NCBI GenBank assembly: GCA_016787525.1
Contig: JAEUUP010000081.1
Span: 1-44,405 of the forward strand
Direction: 5' to 3'
DNA: 44,405 nt
From: Saprospiraceae bacterium
GTDB taxonomy: Bacteria; Bacteroidota; Bacteroidia; Chitinophagales; Saprospiraceae
Numbering within the stretch: position 1 is the first letter of the stretch; each line of letters opens with the position of its first letter. This document shows, in pieces, positions 27,846 through 36,579 of the stretch. A program made the position numbers and the translations under genes. The notes under the pieces are model-generated. The model made no database searches, had not been told where the DNA came from, and worked only from the letters and a program-made list of their open reading frames with translations.

Positions 27846-28278
27846 GCTTTTTTCGTTTTAATTGATAGTTGTGTATTGTTTAAAGCTCAGTTTTTCCAAA
27901 TTCTTTCGATTGCAAGATAAAAACAAGTTCTTATTTTTTCGATGACTTTGCTCTAAAATTTCACAAAATGCCTGTAAATATTAGCTTCAAGGCACAAAGG
28001 TAAACGTTTTTTCGCAAATCTCGACTGTCTCGGCACTTGCATCGCAAAACAGAAGTTTACTTATGCCCACACGCTTCGGTGTGGCTTTGGTTGCGTCAAG
28101 TATTTCTCTGTAAAATTTAATTTTGTTTTTGATGAAGCAAAAATCGCTCAAATACTGAGGGGGGTATTGAAGAATGTCTGTAAAGAAGAAATTTTTTTTC
28201 TACAATATCAATAGAAATATGGTCTTCTGGAATCTTATTGTTTATCTTGGCGATGAAAAATCCAAAACTTTAAACATT
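27846..28278. other. Divergent intergenic region
   Basis: About 430 bases between the cysteine-synthase-like gene and the chosen start of the HTH gene (328 if the long start is used). It contains a minus-strand TACCTTTGT promoter-like element at 27994-28002 and a TACTGAGGGG word at 28153-28162. Apart from the possible N-terminal extension from 28174 I see no gene. Confidence 0.5.
27994..28002 (-). promoter_or_regulatory. Candidate Bacteroidota -7 element for the cysteine-synthase-like gene
   Basis: TACCTTTGT on the minus strand matches the TAnnTTTG consensus. The -33 part is weak. It would give a leader of about 140 bases. Confidence 0.35.
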
Positions 28279-29307
28279 ATGCTCAATACAGATTTACAAA
28301 CTTATTTGTTCGATGAAGTCAAAACGCGCTATTTTTCTACTCGTTCCGAGATGATTGAGGCTCTGAGAAAGCTGTTCAACGTCAAAAATGACGCAATTTA
28401 TCGCCGTTTGCGTGGCGAAACTTTATTGACACCCGAAGAAATTGTGCTTTTGGCGCAAACCTACAAAATCTCATTGGACAGTTTTATTTTCCAACGTTCC
28501 GACGCTTTGTTCTTCACGTTCAACCCTTTTATCCGCACTGTCAAGACCATAGAAGACTATTTAGAGGGCATTCATCAAGACCTTTTGATGCTCAATCGGT
28601 TGCCACAAGTGCATATTTACAATGCGTGGGCGGAGATTCCTTTCTTTTTCTACATGTTTTTTCCGCGCCTTTTCAGCCTCAAAATGTACGTTTTTGGTCG
28701 CACGATATGGCAATTAGAGCATTTGCAAAAAACAAAATTCGATTTTGACATCATTCCTTTACCAATGATTCAGAAATCGCAAGAGATTCTAAAACTCTAT
28801 CGCAATCTACCAACAACAGAGTTGTGGTCACTCAATCTGATGGGCAATACGCTCAACCAAATAGAATACCATGTCAACAGTGGTGGCTTCAAAAACTTGG
28901 CTGATGCACTTGTTTTGTGTCAAGATATGTACGATTTGGTAAATCACATGGAGGCAATGACTGCACATAACAAAAAATTTCCACTGGATTTAAAGCCCGA
29001 AGGCAGTAGCGGTGGCGGCATGGTGGTGTATCACAATGAAATGACTTATACTAGCAATACCATTTATGTCACTTCGTCGGTCGGACGCACCATCTACACC
29101 ACTTATGGTAATCCTAATTTCTTGAAAACCAGCGACGAACGCATGTGCGATTATACAACTGACTGGTTCAACAGCGTCATGCAAAAATCACAAAACTTAC
29201 AAAGTGAACGCAGTCGCAAGTATTTTTTCGATAATCTCAGAAAACGAGTAGATATTGTACGTAATCGCATTGACAGGCAATTGAAGGAAGACGATGAAGT
29301 GATTTAG
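28279..29307 (+). CDS. HTH-domain protein, probable transcriptional regulator
   Basis: About 342 aa from ATG 28279; the frame opens at ATG 28174 and would add 35 hydrophobic/basic residues (KKKFFFYNINRN) that look unlike the rest, so I prefer the later start. Near the N-terminus is a helix-turn-helix of the XRE/BetR type (MIEALRKLFNVKNDAIYRRL, then LTPEEIVLLAQTYKISLDSFIF). The remaining 250 residues are a conserved-looking alpha-rich domain without a motif I know, with an odd Gly/Ser segment (PEGSSGGGMVVYHNE) near its middle. This plan is common in Bacteroidota for uncharacterised regulators. It is divergent from the capnine-like pair, so a regulatory link is possible but not shown. Confidence 0.65.
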   Translation: MLNTDLQTYLFDEVKTRYFSTRSEMIEALRKLFNVKNDAIYRRLRGETLLTPEEIVLLAQTYKISLDSFIFQRSDALFFTFNPFIRTVKTIEDYLEGIHQDLLMLNRLPQVHIYNAWAEIPFFFYMFFPRLFSLKMYVFGRTIWQLEHLQKTKFDFDIIPLPMIQKSQEILKLYRNLPTTELWSLNLMGNTLNQIEYHVNSGGFKNLADALVLCQDMYDLVNHMEAMTAHNKKFPLDLKPEGSSGGGMVVYHNEMTYTSNTIYVTSSVGRTIYTTYGNPNFLKTSDERMCDYTTDWFNSVMQKSQNLQSERSRKYFFDNLRKRVDIVRNRIDRQLKEDDEVI

Positions 29308-29704
29308 AGGTTGGTCATTCGTACGCGCTGGTTCAAGGTGTTCTTATGGCTTAACAATGATAAAGCAACGCAACTGGGATAGGTAGTTGCAATCGAAGAC
29401 TAAGGAATAGCAGCTACTTTGCGTACTATAACGTTCAGTTTTTCAACAAAAGCAAGTTCTAAAAAAACATTTTTATTACGCTTTTGACCACTTATGGCGC
29501 AAAACCAATGAGCATTATTAAGAAGTAGTGCAAAATCAGTTGGATATGTCGGTTTTATTTAAGCGGATTGGGTGAAAATACTGAGGGGTATAAAAGGAAA
29601 ACTGCCGTACTAACTTTGAGTCAGCACGGCAGTTTTTTATGAAAAAATCAAGACTATTCTAAAAATCCCCTCTATACAAACACCAATAACGGATAACCAA
29701 TCCA
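29308..29704. other. Convergent intergenic region of about 400 bases
   Basis: Between the convergent HTH and ATP-grasp genes. It contains TACTGAGGGG at 29579-29588 and the terminator at 29598-29638. In 29308-29570 I see no open frame, no clear promoter and no RNA I can name. Confidence 0.5.
29598..29638. terminator. Rho-independent terminator, usable from both sides
   Basis: AAACTGCCGT (29598-29607) pairs with ACGGCAGTTT (29626-29635), followed by TTT on the plus strand and by TTTTCCTTTT on the minus strand. It serves the ATP-grasp gene (minus) and anything transcribed from the left. A TACTGAGGGG word lies 10 bases before it. Confidence 0.8.
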
Positions 29705-30934
29705 CTAATTAGAAGGCTTATTAGGGACAGGTTGTGAGGCATGAAAGTCATTGAAAATACGCTGTGTATAGTTATCTAAAAGCTCTAATACACGTTGCTG
29801 CGTTTTGGCTTGCACTATCAAACCGATGTGATATTCTTTGTTCATACGCCACACAATTTCGGGATCGTTGAACCCCTCAGTATTCGGGTGCTTGTGGCGA
29901 CTCAATGAGACGACAATGCCTGCATAATCCTTTCTTGGCTTGGGCAGTACGTATTTTTCGCCTTTACCCATTGCAGCTTCGACCCTTGCCCACTCACGCC
30001 AAAGGTTGATACCCGATGAAAACTCGACCATTTCAGCCAAATTTGCACCACCCACACGACTGGCAGTTTCCAAAAAAACAAACTGTCCTGTTTCTCTGTC
30101 TTTGATAAATTCGGTGTGCGAAGCCGAGTAATTCATGCCAAAGGCTTTCATGACATCAGTGTTCAATTTTGTCAAAATTTTATCGTCTTCGCTGCCAAAT
30201 TCAACAACGACTGAGCGAAAAACACCGCCTCCGTGTGCTACGTCCATCGGAGTTGAAAGATAACGACTCACCCTTGTAAACACACATTTGCCATCCAAAT
30301 TGATAGAATCTACATGATAAACATCGCCCGGACGGAACTGCTCGATAAGGCACTGATGTCTTTTATCGCCTAATTCGTGAATGATACGCCATGCTTCGTC
30401 TTTGTTATGCGCTTTCTTAATGCCTGTCGCAGAGGCTTCGCCGCGCGGTTTGATGAGCCACGGTGCTGCCACAGAGTCTAAATACGCATTGATACAGTCA
30501 TTATTGAACAAATCGCTGAAACGTGGGCAAGCAATGCCCTCCATCTGCGCTTTGATACGCATCGCCAATTTATCGCGGAAATAGCGACCAGTTGTCTGTC
30601 CCATGCCTGGTATGCGGAAATGTTCGCGAAGAGCTGTACCTTTTTCGACATCAAAATCATCGAGCGATACGATGCGGTCAATTGGGCGTGTTTGCATCAC
30701 CCACGCCAGTCCTGCGATGACTTCGTCCATGTTCCAAACGCCTTTTTCACCATTGACTTCGTTGACTAAAAATACGTCATCGAGGCTTTCACGTGGCCAT
30801 TTTGCGTCTTTCAGAGATGCAGATGTGATGAGATAGACCGTGCAGCCTTCTGCCTTTGCTGCACGCATAAATTCTTCCCCTTTAAAAAAACTTGCGATGC
30901 ACAATATACTGAGGGGGCGGTTTTGAGTAGCCAT
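29705..30934 (-). CDS. ATP-grasp superfamily carboxylate-amine ligase-like protein
   Basis: 409 aa. After a Rossmann-like N-terminal part (SILCIASFFKGEEFMRAAKAEG, 9-30), the ATP-grasp core is seen: FRDKLAMRIKAQ, LIKPRGEASATGIKKA (about 175-190), LIEQFRPGDVYHVDSIN (about 216-232), and the Mg-binding end TEFIKDRETGQFVFLETASRVGG (here split: HTEFIKD and FLETASRVGGANL, about 293-318). Such enzymes join a carboxylate to an amine or thiol with ATP. The substrates are not predictable; it is not a known purine or D-Ala enzyme. Two repeated words fall inside: PLS at residues 7-9 (30907) and TEG in HPNTEGFND (29873). Confidence 0.82.
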   Translation of the reverse strand: MATQNRPLSILCIASFFKGEEFMRAAKAEGCTVYLITSASLKDAKWPRESLDDVFLVNEVNGEKGVWNMDEVIAGLAWVMQTRPIDRIVSLDDFDVEKGTALREHFRIPGMGQTTGRYFRDKLAMRIKAQMEGIACPRFSDLFNNDCINAYLDSVAAPWLIKPRGEASATGIKKAHNKDEAWRIIHELGDKRHQCLIEQFRPGDVYHVDSINLDGKCVFTRVSRYLSTPMDVAHGGGVFRSVVVEFGSEDDKILTKLNTDVMKAFGMNYSASHTEFIKDRETGQFVFLETASRVGGANLAEMVEFSSGINLWREWARVEAAMGKGEKYVLPKPRKDYAGIVVSLSRHKHPNTEGFNDPEIVWRMNKEYHIGLIVQAKTQQRVLELLDNYTQRIFNDFHASQPVPNKPSN

Positions 30935-30988
30935 AAAGTTTGGTTGGTTTTTATTCTTTTAATATTGTAGTGGTATTGATTGGGACAA

Positions 30989-31017
30989 TTTTAGTAAAAT
31001 TTTGTATCTTACTAAAA
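30989..31017. repeat. 9-bp inverted repeat with 11-base spacer
   Basis: TTTTAGTAA (30989-30997) and TTACTAAAA (31009-31017), in the 106-base gap upstream of the ATP-grasp gene. It could be an AT-rich 3' hairpin of the DUF4294 gene or an operator. No tail supports a strong terminator. Confidence 0.45.
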
Positions 31018-31040
31018 TTTATTTCTCTCATTTATCTTTC

Positions 31041-31664
31041 TCAACGCATATAATAGGACAAATCGTGTTGGTCAAGTACCGAATCCAATATAGGGTCTTT
31101 ACCTCGCTCGTAACCACTTTTGAGTTGATAATTATACATTTTACCAAATTCATTCCAATAAAAAGCTGAAAATGAACCTTTTACATCTTTAACCAAATCG
31201 TAAAATGGTGTATGCAATTCTTTTTCGACCATCTCAATCAAGAGAAAACCTTGTGTTCGAGTCAAATTGGTCAAGCTTTTTTTCAGTTGGTCTTCCATTT
31301 GGTTTTCGAGTTGTTTGATGTATTTTTTTCGATCCCGATTCGCCATATCACGCGTTGCCACTTCTATTTGACGATACAACTGCACCGTTCTGACCGCATA
31401 AGGCACAACAGTTGGCGCAAGGCGGCGATAGAGTTCCCAACGTTTGTAGTCAGCAGCATTGGCAAAAAACTTGGGTGCTTTGACCTCAAATTCACGCAAT
31501 TGCACGTACAAAAGAGTGTCACCATTGGGCTGTATCAAAGCTGAGACCAGATACCTACCGTCTGCTTGCCGATAGACATAGCCGGGCGCAGGCTCTTGGC
31601 TGAACAACTGTCCACCGAAACAAATGCTGAAGAAGAATAGTATTCCTATTTGATTGATTTTCAT
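31041..31664 (-). CDS. DUF4294 family exported protein
   Basis: 207 aa with a signal peptide (about residues 1-22, ending FSQ before EPAPGY). The body matches the Bacteroidota DUF4294 pattern: NGDTLLYVQLREFEVKAPKFF, then WELYRRLAPTVVPYAVRTVQLYRQIE and a C-terminal stretch with KDVKGSFSAFYWNEFGKMYNY. The function is unknown; proteins of this family are predicted periplasmic. It lies upstream of the ATP-grasp gene on the same strand with a 106-base gap. A CCCCTCAGTA word lies 33 bases upstream of its start. Confidence 0.8.
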   Translation of the reverse strand: MKINQIGILFFFSICFGGQLFSQEPAPGYVYRQADGRYLVSALIQPNGDTLLYVQLREFEVKAPKFFANAADYKRWELYRRLAPTVVPYAVRTVQLYRQIEVATRDMANRDRKKYIKQLENQMEDQLKKSLTNLTRTQGFLLIEMVEKELHTPFYDLVKDVKGSFSAFYWNEFGKMYNYQLKSGYERGKDPILDSVLDQHDLSYYMR

Positions 31665-31911
31665 TACTTTAAAAATTTGAGAGTTACCGTGATTTTTACT
31701 GAGGGGGTGCTTTTTCCTAATTGTGACGTTGGGTGACTTGAATTAAAACGCCAACTTTAGGCTTTACGTTGTTAATTTTCATTTAAAATTACAAAAAACA
31801 TCTCAATTTCGCCCATGAAATTTTGAATTTATGATTTTCACAGACTTTAGAGTAAAAGATTTAAGAATAAACAATTTACAAATAACGCGTAACGCATAAC
31901 GAATACAAATT

Positions 31912-32640
31912 ATGAAAGCAATGATATTCGCCGCGGGTCTCGGTACACGCCTCCGTCCACTGACCAATGACCGCCCCAAAGCTTTGGTAGAAGTCAATGG
32001 TATGCCTTTGCTGGAAATCAATATTCGGCGGCTTATACACTTCGGTGTGCGTGAAATTATTATCAATACACACCATTTTGCGGAAAAAATTGAGGCATTT
32101 CTCGATAGTAGAGACCGCTTTGGCATACGAATCGTCACATCACATGAAGTAGAAAAACCTTTGGAGACAGGTGGTGGACTGAAAAAAGCAGCTTGGTTTT
32201 TCGACGATGGGCAGCCGTTTATCGTGTGTAATGCAGACATTTTGAGCAGTATTGATGTCAAAAAAATGTATGATACGCATTTGCAATCAGATGCTATTGC
32301 CACTTATGCCATTCAACAGCGCGATACATCTCGCTACATGTTGCACGATACTGAGGGGGTACTTTGTGGCTGGATGAACACCAAAACGAAGCACGTTCGC
32401 ATGGGTCGCTTGGCGGCTGATACGCATATGTATTCGTTCAGTTGTTTTCATGTTATCCATCCTGAGATGCTCAAAACAGCTTTGGAAGCTGATTTTTTCT
32501 CTATGATTGATTGGTATTTAGCCATTTGTGGTACGCACAAAATCATGGGCTATCGCCACGATGACGACCTTTGGTGCGATGTGGGTAAACCCGAAACATT
32601 GGTAGAAGCGGAAGAGTTGGTGAAGCAATTGGTGTTCTGA
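31912..32640 (+). CDS. Sugar-1-phosphate nucleotidyltransferase (MurU/RfbA-like)
   Basis: 242 aa. An NTP-transferase fold is clear: MKAMIFAAGLGTRLRPLT (1-18, the G-x-G-T-R-x-R-P-L-T NTP loop), DRPKALVEVNGMPLLE (lysine of the PKAL motif), the metal-binding CNAD (about 106-109) and WCDVGKPETL near the C-terminus. The length is close to MurNAc-1-phosphate uridylyltransferase MurU and heptose-1-P guanylyltransferase, so it activates a sugar phosphate for envelope polymers. The following gene, rfaE2, activates heptose phosphate, which slightly favours a cell-wall/LPS role. Its leader has three 7-base units (TAACGCR-type) just before the ATG. The repeated word at 32349 encodes TEG in HDTEGVLCGW. 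Confidence 0.85.
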   Translation: MKAMIFAAGLGTRLRPLTNDRPKALVEVNGMPLLEINIRRLIHFGVREIIINTHHFAEKIEAFLDSRDRFGIRIVTSHEVEKPLETGGGLKKAAWFFDDGQPFIVCNADILSSIDVKKMYDTHLQSDAIATYAIQQRDTSRYMLHDTEGVLCGWMNTKTKHVRMGRLAADTHMYSFSCFHVIHPEMLKTALEADFFSMIDWYLAICGTHKIMGYRHDDDLWCDVGKPETLVEAEELVKQLVF

Positions 32641-33103
32641 TTTTTTGACAAACGATGTGGATAAGTTGATTGGATGATGGTTTTTCCACAGGTTTTCCAC
32701 AATATTAACACCATAAAATTTGGAAAAAATAAATGATTGACAAGATTTTTAAAAGCCTATTTTTAAATCTTAAAATCTATAAAATGCCAAATTTATTATT
32801 GGCTGATAAAGAATCTTTTCTAAGCCTCAATTCATTTTCATGTTTACAACAAATTGACTTTCAATTAATTAAACACGAGCAAGAACTAAAAACATACACC
32901 AGTTTGTTTTTCAGTTTGAAAGATGCTCGATCATTTTTTTTCATCATACAAATACTGAGGGGGTATTTTCTTTCTCCATAAAAGAGAATTAAAAAATTAT
33001 TTTCTCACTTGAAACCAAAGGTTTTATACATTTTCAACACAAGCATGTGGAAAAACAACTTGAGTGTGGAAAAGTCTTATTCACACAATAAAATTAATAA
33101 AAG
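32641..33103. other. Candidate chromosomal replication origin (DnaA-box cluster in AT-rich gap)
   Basis: 463 bases with no convincing gene. DnaA-box-like 9-mers (TTATCCACA family): TGTGGATAA at 32656-32664 (perfect, reverse), TTTTCCACA at 32682-32690 and 32693-32701, TGTGGAAAA at 33046-33054 and 33065-33073 (reverse), TTATTCACA at 33077-33085. Boxes in the left group and right group bracket about 340 bases of very AT-rich DNA that could unwind. A TACTGAGGGG word lies inside at 32953-32962. dnaA is not in the window; in Bacteroidota it often is not next to oriC. GC skew was not computed. Confidence 0.55.
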
Positions 33104-33604
33104 ATGAGTCTGGAATTTGATAAAATTCATAGTAAAATTCACAGTTTTGAAAGCATCGAAAATCTAGTCGAGCAATGGCGGACTGACCATAAAACTATCG
33201 TTTTCACTAATGGCTGTTTTGATTTGTTACATTTTGGACATCTGCACTACTTGGCAGCGGCACGTGACTTGGGCGATAAATTGGTGGTAGGTCTCAATTC
33301 AGCGGATTCGGTCAAGCGACTCAAAGGTGCGCACCGTCCCCTCAATGACGAGCTGACACGGCAGCATTTGTTGGCAGCTTTGCAGTTTGTGGATGCGGTT
33401 GTTGTTTTTCAAGAAGATACGCCTTTTGAACTGATACAGTGCGTTCGACCCGATATTTTGGTCAAAGGCGGAGATTATCAGCCGAATCAAATCGTTGGCG
33501 CAGATATTGTACTGAGGGGGGGCGGCAAAGTATTGAGTTTACCTTTTGTGGAGGGTTACTCGACGACTAACTTAGAAAGTAAAATAAGGAATAGTGGTGT
33601 ATGA
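33104..33604 (+). CDS. rfaE2: D-glycero-beta-D-manno-heptose 1-phosphate adenylyltransferase
   Basis: 166 aa, the adenylyltransferase half of HldE as a stand-alone protein, usual in Bacteroidota. It transfers AMP to heptose-1-phosphate for LPS core synthesis in the cytoplasm. Seen: IVFTNGCFDLLHFGHLHYL (about 32-50, with the HxGH-type motif of cytidylyltransferase-like enzymes), LVVGLNSADSVKRLKG (about 62-77), RPDILVKGGDY (about 110-120) and LPFVEGYSTTNLE (about 147-159). The repeated word at 33510 encodes VLRG in ADIVLRGGGKV, where relatives have a variable loop. It starts directly after the candidate origin. Confidence 0.9.
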   Translation: MSLEFDKIHSKIHSFESIENLVEQWRTDHKTIVFTNGCFDLLHFGHLHYLAAARDLGDKLVVGLNSADSVKRLKGAHRPLNDELTRQHLLAALQFVDAVVVFQEDTPFELIQCVRPDILVKGGDYQPNQIVGADIVLRGGGKVLSLPFVEGYSTTNLESKIRNSGV

Positions 33605-33639
33605 ATAGAAAAATAATGGGCATATTGAGCATCAATCAT

Positions 33640-33648
33640 TATCTTTGC
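33640..33648 (+). promoter_or_regulatory. Candidate -7 promoter element of the deacetylase gene
   Basis: TATCTTTGC fits TAnnTTTGC and lies 47 bases before the ATG at 33695. No good -33 element is seen. Confidence 0.45.
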
Positions 33649-33694
33649 GCCCAAAATTTGACAAAAAGAAATCTGAAATTCGAATAATATTAAT

Positions 33695-34561
33695 ATGAAT
33701 CTCCTTTTAAAAAAGACTTTCACATTTATGCACATCAGTTTTTTCGCTGCTTTTTTATTGAATCTCTTAGCCTGTAATCTCGATAAAACTTTTCAAAATG
33801 GTGTCCCCCCTCAGTCTCAAGCGACTGCTGACACAACCAAGTATGTCCCAACAGAGCCTGAAGATACTCTGAATGTGGAAAAAATCGCAAAAACGCGGAT
33901 TGACTCTAATAGCAAAGTTATTTATTTGACTTTTGACGATGGGCCTTTGGCTTTTACCCCTTTTCTGACTGATATTGTTCATGAAAAACAGATAAAAATG
34001 TCAGAATTTGCTGTTGGCTTGCACGCTTTGATGAATAAGTCTTTCATGAAACATTTAGATGCCATGAAACGCAGCCCGTATATTGAAGTATGCAATCACT
34101 CCTATTCCCATGCCTATGGTAAATATCAAGTCTATTACTCCAAACCAGACGTGGCAGCACAAGAAATCATAGACAATGAGACCAAATTGGGCTTGTTGAC
34201 CAAAATCGTACGCATGCCTGGGCGTGACATTTGGGCAACGGACAGTATCAAACGTGGGTGGTCACAATCGGGGGGCAAAACAGCCGAAATTCTGTATAAA
34301 GCAGGTTTCAAAATCTATGGTTGGGATATGGAATGGGATCATTATGGCAACACTTTACCCAAACGAACACCTGCTCAGATCGTGTCATTGATTGATGGTA
34401 TGTTTGCACGCAATGAAACACAAATTAAAAATCATCTTGTTTTTTTGGGTCACGACGAGATGTTGGCAAAAGAAAAAGGACGACAAGATTTGCGTCAAAT
34501 CATTGATATGCTGAAAGAAAGAGGCTATATTTTTGAGTTTATCAGCAATTATCCTTATTAA
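33695..34561 (+). CDS. NodB-type polysaccharide deacetylase, probable lipoprotein
   Basis: 288 aa. A hydrophobic leader ends in a lipobox (LLNLLAC, Cys27), so it is probably anchored in a membrane facing the periplasm. The NodB domain has IYLTFDDGPLAF (motif 1, with the catalytic Asp pair at about residues 90-91) and EVCNHSYSHAYG (motif 2, the HxxxH zinc site), then MPGRDIW (motif 3-like, Arg), and ends with HLVFLGHDEMLA (motif 5-like His). It would remove acetyl groups from a glycan such as peptidoglycan or an exopolysaccharide. A one-mismatch word (CCCCTCAGTC, 33807) lies in the linker after the lipobox and encodes PPQS. Confidence 0.83.
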   Translation: MNLLLKKTFTFMHISFFAAFLLNLLACNLDKTFQNGVPPQSQATADTTKYVPTEPEDTLNVEKIAKTRIDSNSKVIYLTFDDGPLAFTPFLTDIVHEKQIKMSEFAVGLHALMNKSFMKHLDAMKRSPYIEVCNHSYSHAYGKYQVYYSKPDVAAQEIIDNETKLGLLTKIVRMPGRDIWATDSIKRGWSQSGGKTAEILYKAGFKIYGWDMEWDHYGNTLPKRTPAQIVSLIDGMFARNETQIKNHLVFLGHDEMLAKEKGRQDLRQIIDMLKERGYIFEFISNYPY

Positions 34562-34562
34562 A

Positions 34563-34598
34563 AAAGGCAGAAAGCATAATGAAATGCTCTCTGCCTTT
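34563..34598. terminator. Terminator between deacetylase and amt
   Basis: AAAGGCAG (34563-34570) pairs with CTGCCTTT (34591-34598), with AGCAT/ATGCT as a second stem inside. A T run follows on the minus strand. The genes converge here. Confidence 0.7.
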
Positions 34599-34635
34599 AC
34601 GCCAATTTATTGTTTTGACTAACCAAATCAAGTTT

Positions 34636-35976
34636 TTATAATGCAGGCTCAATGATGATTGTCTCGTCATGTTGACTGATGTCAAGACCTTCAAGTTCAG
34701 ATTCTTCGTCAACACGCAATGGCGTAATCAATGCTGTCAATTTGAACAACAAATAAGAACCTCCAAAAGCGAACGGTAAAACGATAGCTAAGGCAATCAT
34801 GTGTTGCATGAACAAATTCCACTCACCTGTGATGATACCTTTGCCCCCCTCAGTAGCGAATACCGCTGTAAGAATCATACCACTGATACCACCAATACCA
34901 TGGCAAGGGAATACGTCCAAAGTGTCGTCAATACTTGTTTTCTTGAATGCAACAACAGCGTAGTTACTAATCAATGAAGCTGCAAAACCAATGAAAAGGC
35001 TTGGACCGTAACTAACATAACCTGCTGCTGGTGTGATAGCCACCAAACCAACAACGGCACCGATACAAGCACCCAAAGCAGATGGTTTTTTACCTTTGAC
35101 AGTATCTATCATAATCCAACTAATCGCTGCAACGGCAGAGGCTAAGTTTGTATTAACGAATGCTTTGACAGCTAAACCATTGGCAGCCAATGCCGAACCT
35201 GCATTAAAACCAAACCAGCCGAACCACAACAAACCTGTACCAAGGATAACAAACGGAATGTTAACAGGCAGTGCTTCGCCTGCATTTTTACGACGACCTA
35301 AGAACATAGCACCAGCCAAAGCGGCTGCACCAGCCGAAATGTGAACCACTGTGCCCCCAGCAAAGTCTAAAACACCTTTTTTGAATAATAAACCTTCTGG
35401 ATGCCATGCCATGTGCGCCAACGGGCAATAAATAACGAGTACAAATAGGTTGATGAAAACGATATAACCCCAAAAACGCACACGTTCTGCAAAAGACCCT
35501 GTAATCAAGGCCGGTGTGATAATTGCGAATTTCAATTGGAAGGCAGCAAAAAGAACGAGTGGCAAACCTGCACCCAATGAAGGATGTGGTGCTGTACCAA
35601 CATTGCTGAACATAAAAAAAGTAGCAGGATTACCTATAATACCCATACCACCTACATCATCACCGAAGGCGAGGCTGAAGCCAACGACATACCATATTAA
35701 ACTAACAACACCTAAAGCAATAAAACTTTGCAACATCGTAGAAATAATGTTACGACCTGACACCATACCACCGTAGAAGAACGCCAAACCAGGTGTCATC
35801 AAAAGTACCAAACTTGACGCAACGAGCATCCACCCGATGTTTGCAGTCATAACGCCGTCAAAAGCTTGCTCGGCAATAGGATTTGATGCTGGATAAACAG
35901 CTGCGATACAGCAAATAATAAGTAGGGCGGCGAATGACACAATGGCCATGCCCCTGTTGTTCAACAATGCTTTCAT
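34636..35976 (-). CDS. amt: Ammonium transporter
   Basis: 446 aa, Amt/MEP/Rh family inner-membrane channel for ammonium. About 11-12 membrane segments. Signatures: LLMTPGLAFFYGGMVSGRN (about 58-76), GSFAERVRFWGY (about 162-173), the pore His in AHMAWHPEG, FAGGTVVHISAGAAALAGA (about 206-224), FGWFGFNAGSALAANG and DVFPCHGIGGISG (second pore His). The C-terminal tail is acidic (DEESELEGLD). No glnK/glnB is next to it, unlike many other bacteria. The repeated word at 34846 encodes TEG in FATEGGKGIITG, a loop between late membrane helices. It has the best promoter in the window. Confidence 0.93.
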   Translation of the reverse strand: MKALLNNRGMAIVSFAALLIICCIAAVYPASNPIAEQAFDGVMTANIGWMLVASSLVLLMTPGLAFFYGGMVSGRNIISTMLQSFIALGVVSLIWYVVGFSLAFGDDVGGMGIIGNPATFFMFSNVGTAPHPSLGAGLPLVLFAAFQLKFAIITPALITGSFAERVRFWGYIVFINLFVLVIYCPLAHMAWHPEGLLFKKGVLDFAGGTVVHISAGAAALAGAMFLGRRKNAGEALPVNIPFVILGTGLLWFGWFGFNAGSALAANGLAVKAFVNTNLASAVAAISWIMIDTVKGKKPSALGACIGAVVGLVAITPAAGYVSYGPSLFIGFAASLISNYAVVAFKKTSIDDTLDVFPCHGIGGISGMILTAVFATEGGKGIITGEWNLFMQHMIALAIVLPFAFGGSYLLFKLTALITPLRVDEESELEGLDISQHDETIIIEPAL

Positions 35977-36081
35977 GAGTGAAACTTTTTTTAATGTTTA
36001 AAAATTAATTGGCTTTTAGCTTTAAATTAAATGCTTGATAATTAATTGGACTGAAAGATTGAATTTTAAATAATTGGTAAT

Positions 36082-36114
36082 GCAAAGGTAGAATGCTGAA
36101 CGGCTTAATCAAAA
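36082..36114 (-). promoter_or_regulatory. Promoter of amt
   Basis: On the minus strand TTTTG (36114-36110), then 19 bases, then TACCTTTGC (36090-36082). This matches the Bacteroidota consensus TTTG-N19-TAnnTTTG very well. The leader to the ATG at 35976 would be about 100 bases. Confidence 0.65.
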
Positions 36115-36564
36115 TCATCTACGTACCCTAAAATACTTCAAAATTTTAAATAAATAATTCTCATTTTATATTGCATTAAATTTTGCAAAATGAGCTTTTG
36201 CATTATTTAATTTTGAATGATTAAAAAGAGATATTTTAGATTTGAAACTAAGTAGTGATAAAAATCATTAGCTGACAAAATCTCAATAATGGGTAAATCA
36301 ATTTTTAGCGTAAATAACACCGCCTATAGATACGAGCATTAAAGAGTCATATTTTTAAGAGCATAGAATTTTGAAGTCTAAAAGGGTTTGTCAATCTTGT
36401 ATTCCTTATCAACACTTGTATCTAAAGGCAGCAGAGAGAGCTTTTCGGCAGTGAAGCCACCGTTTTTAAGTAAAAAATCACCAAACTATAGGTTAATAGA
36501 TTTCATTAACAAACGTTTGAATTTCATTAACACATTAAAACTTTTACAGCCGCCAGAAGGAGCA

Positions 36565-36573
36565 TATCTTTGC
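36565..36573 (+). promoter_or_regulatory. Candidate -7 element of a non-coding transcript
   Basis: TATCTTTGC fits TAnnTTTGC and lies directly before an ATG that opens only a 10-codon frame. The -33 region is only T-rich. Confidence 0.4.
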
Positions 36574-36579
36574 ATGAGC

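Larger units (their letters stand above)
35977..36579. other. AT-rich intergenic stretch upstream of amt
   Basis: About 600 bases holding the amt promoter at its left end and a rightward promoter-like element at 36565. I see no convincing gene; a 72-codon frame at 36388-36606 has no recognisable features. Confidence 0.5.

Noticed and set aside
29308-29570. Remnant of a gene after the HTH regulator
   Set aside because: No frame of useful length and no recognisable peptide in any frame.
32733-32981. 82-codon frame in the candidate origin (F/L/I-rich, ends with ILRGYFLSP)
   Set aside because: No recognisable motif, composition follows the AT-rich DNA, and it overlaps the DnaA-box-bracketed gap; its ILRG comes from the repeated word.
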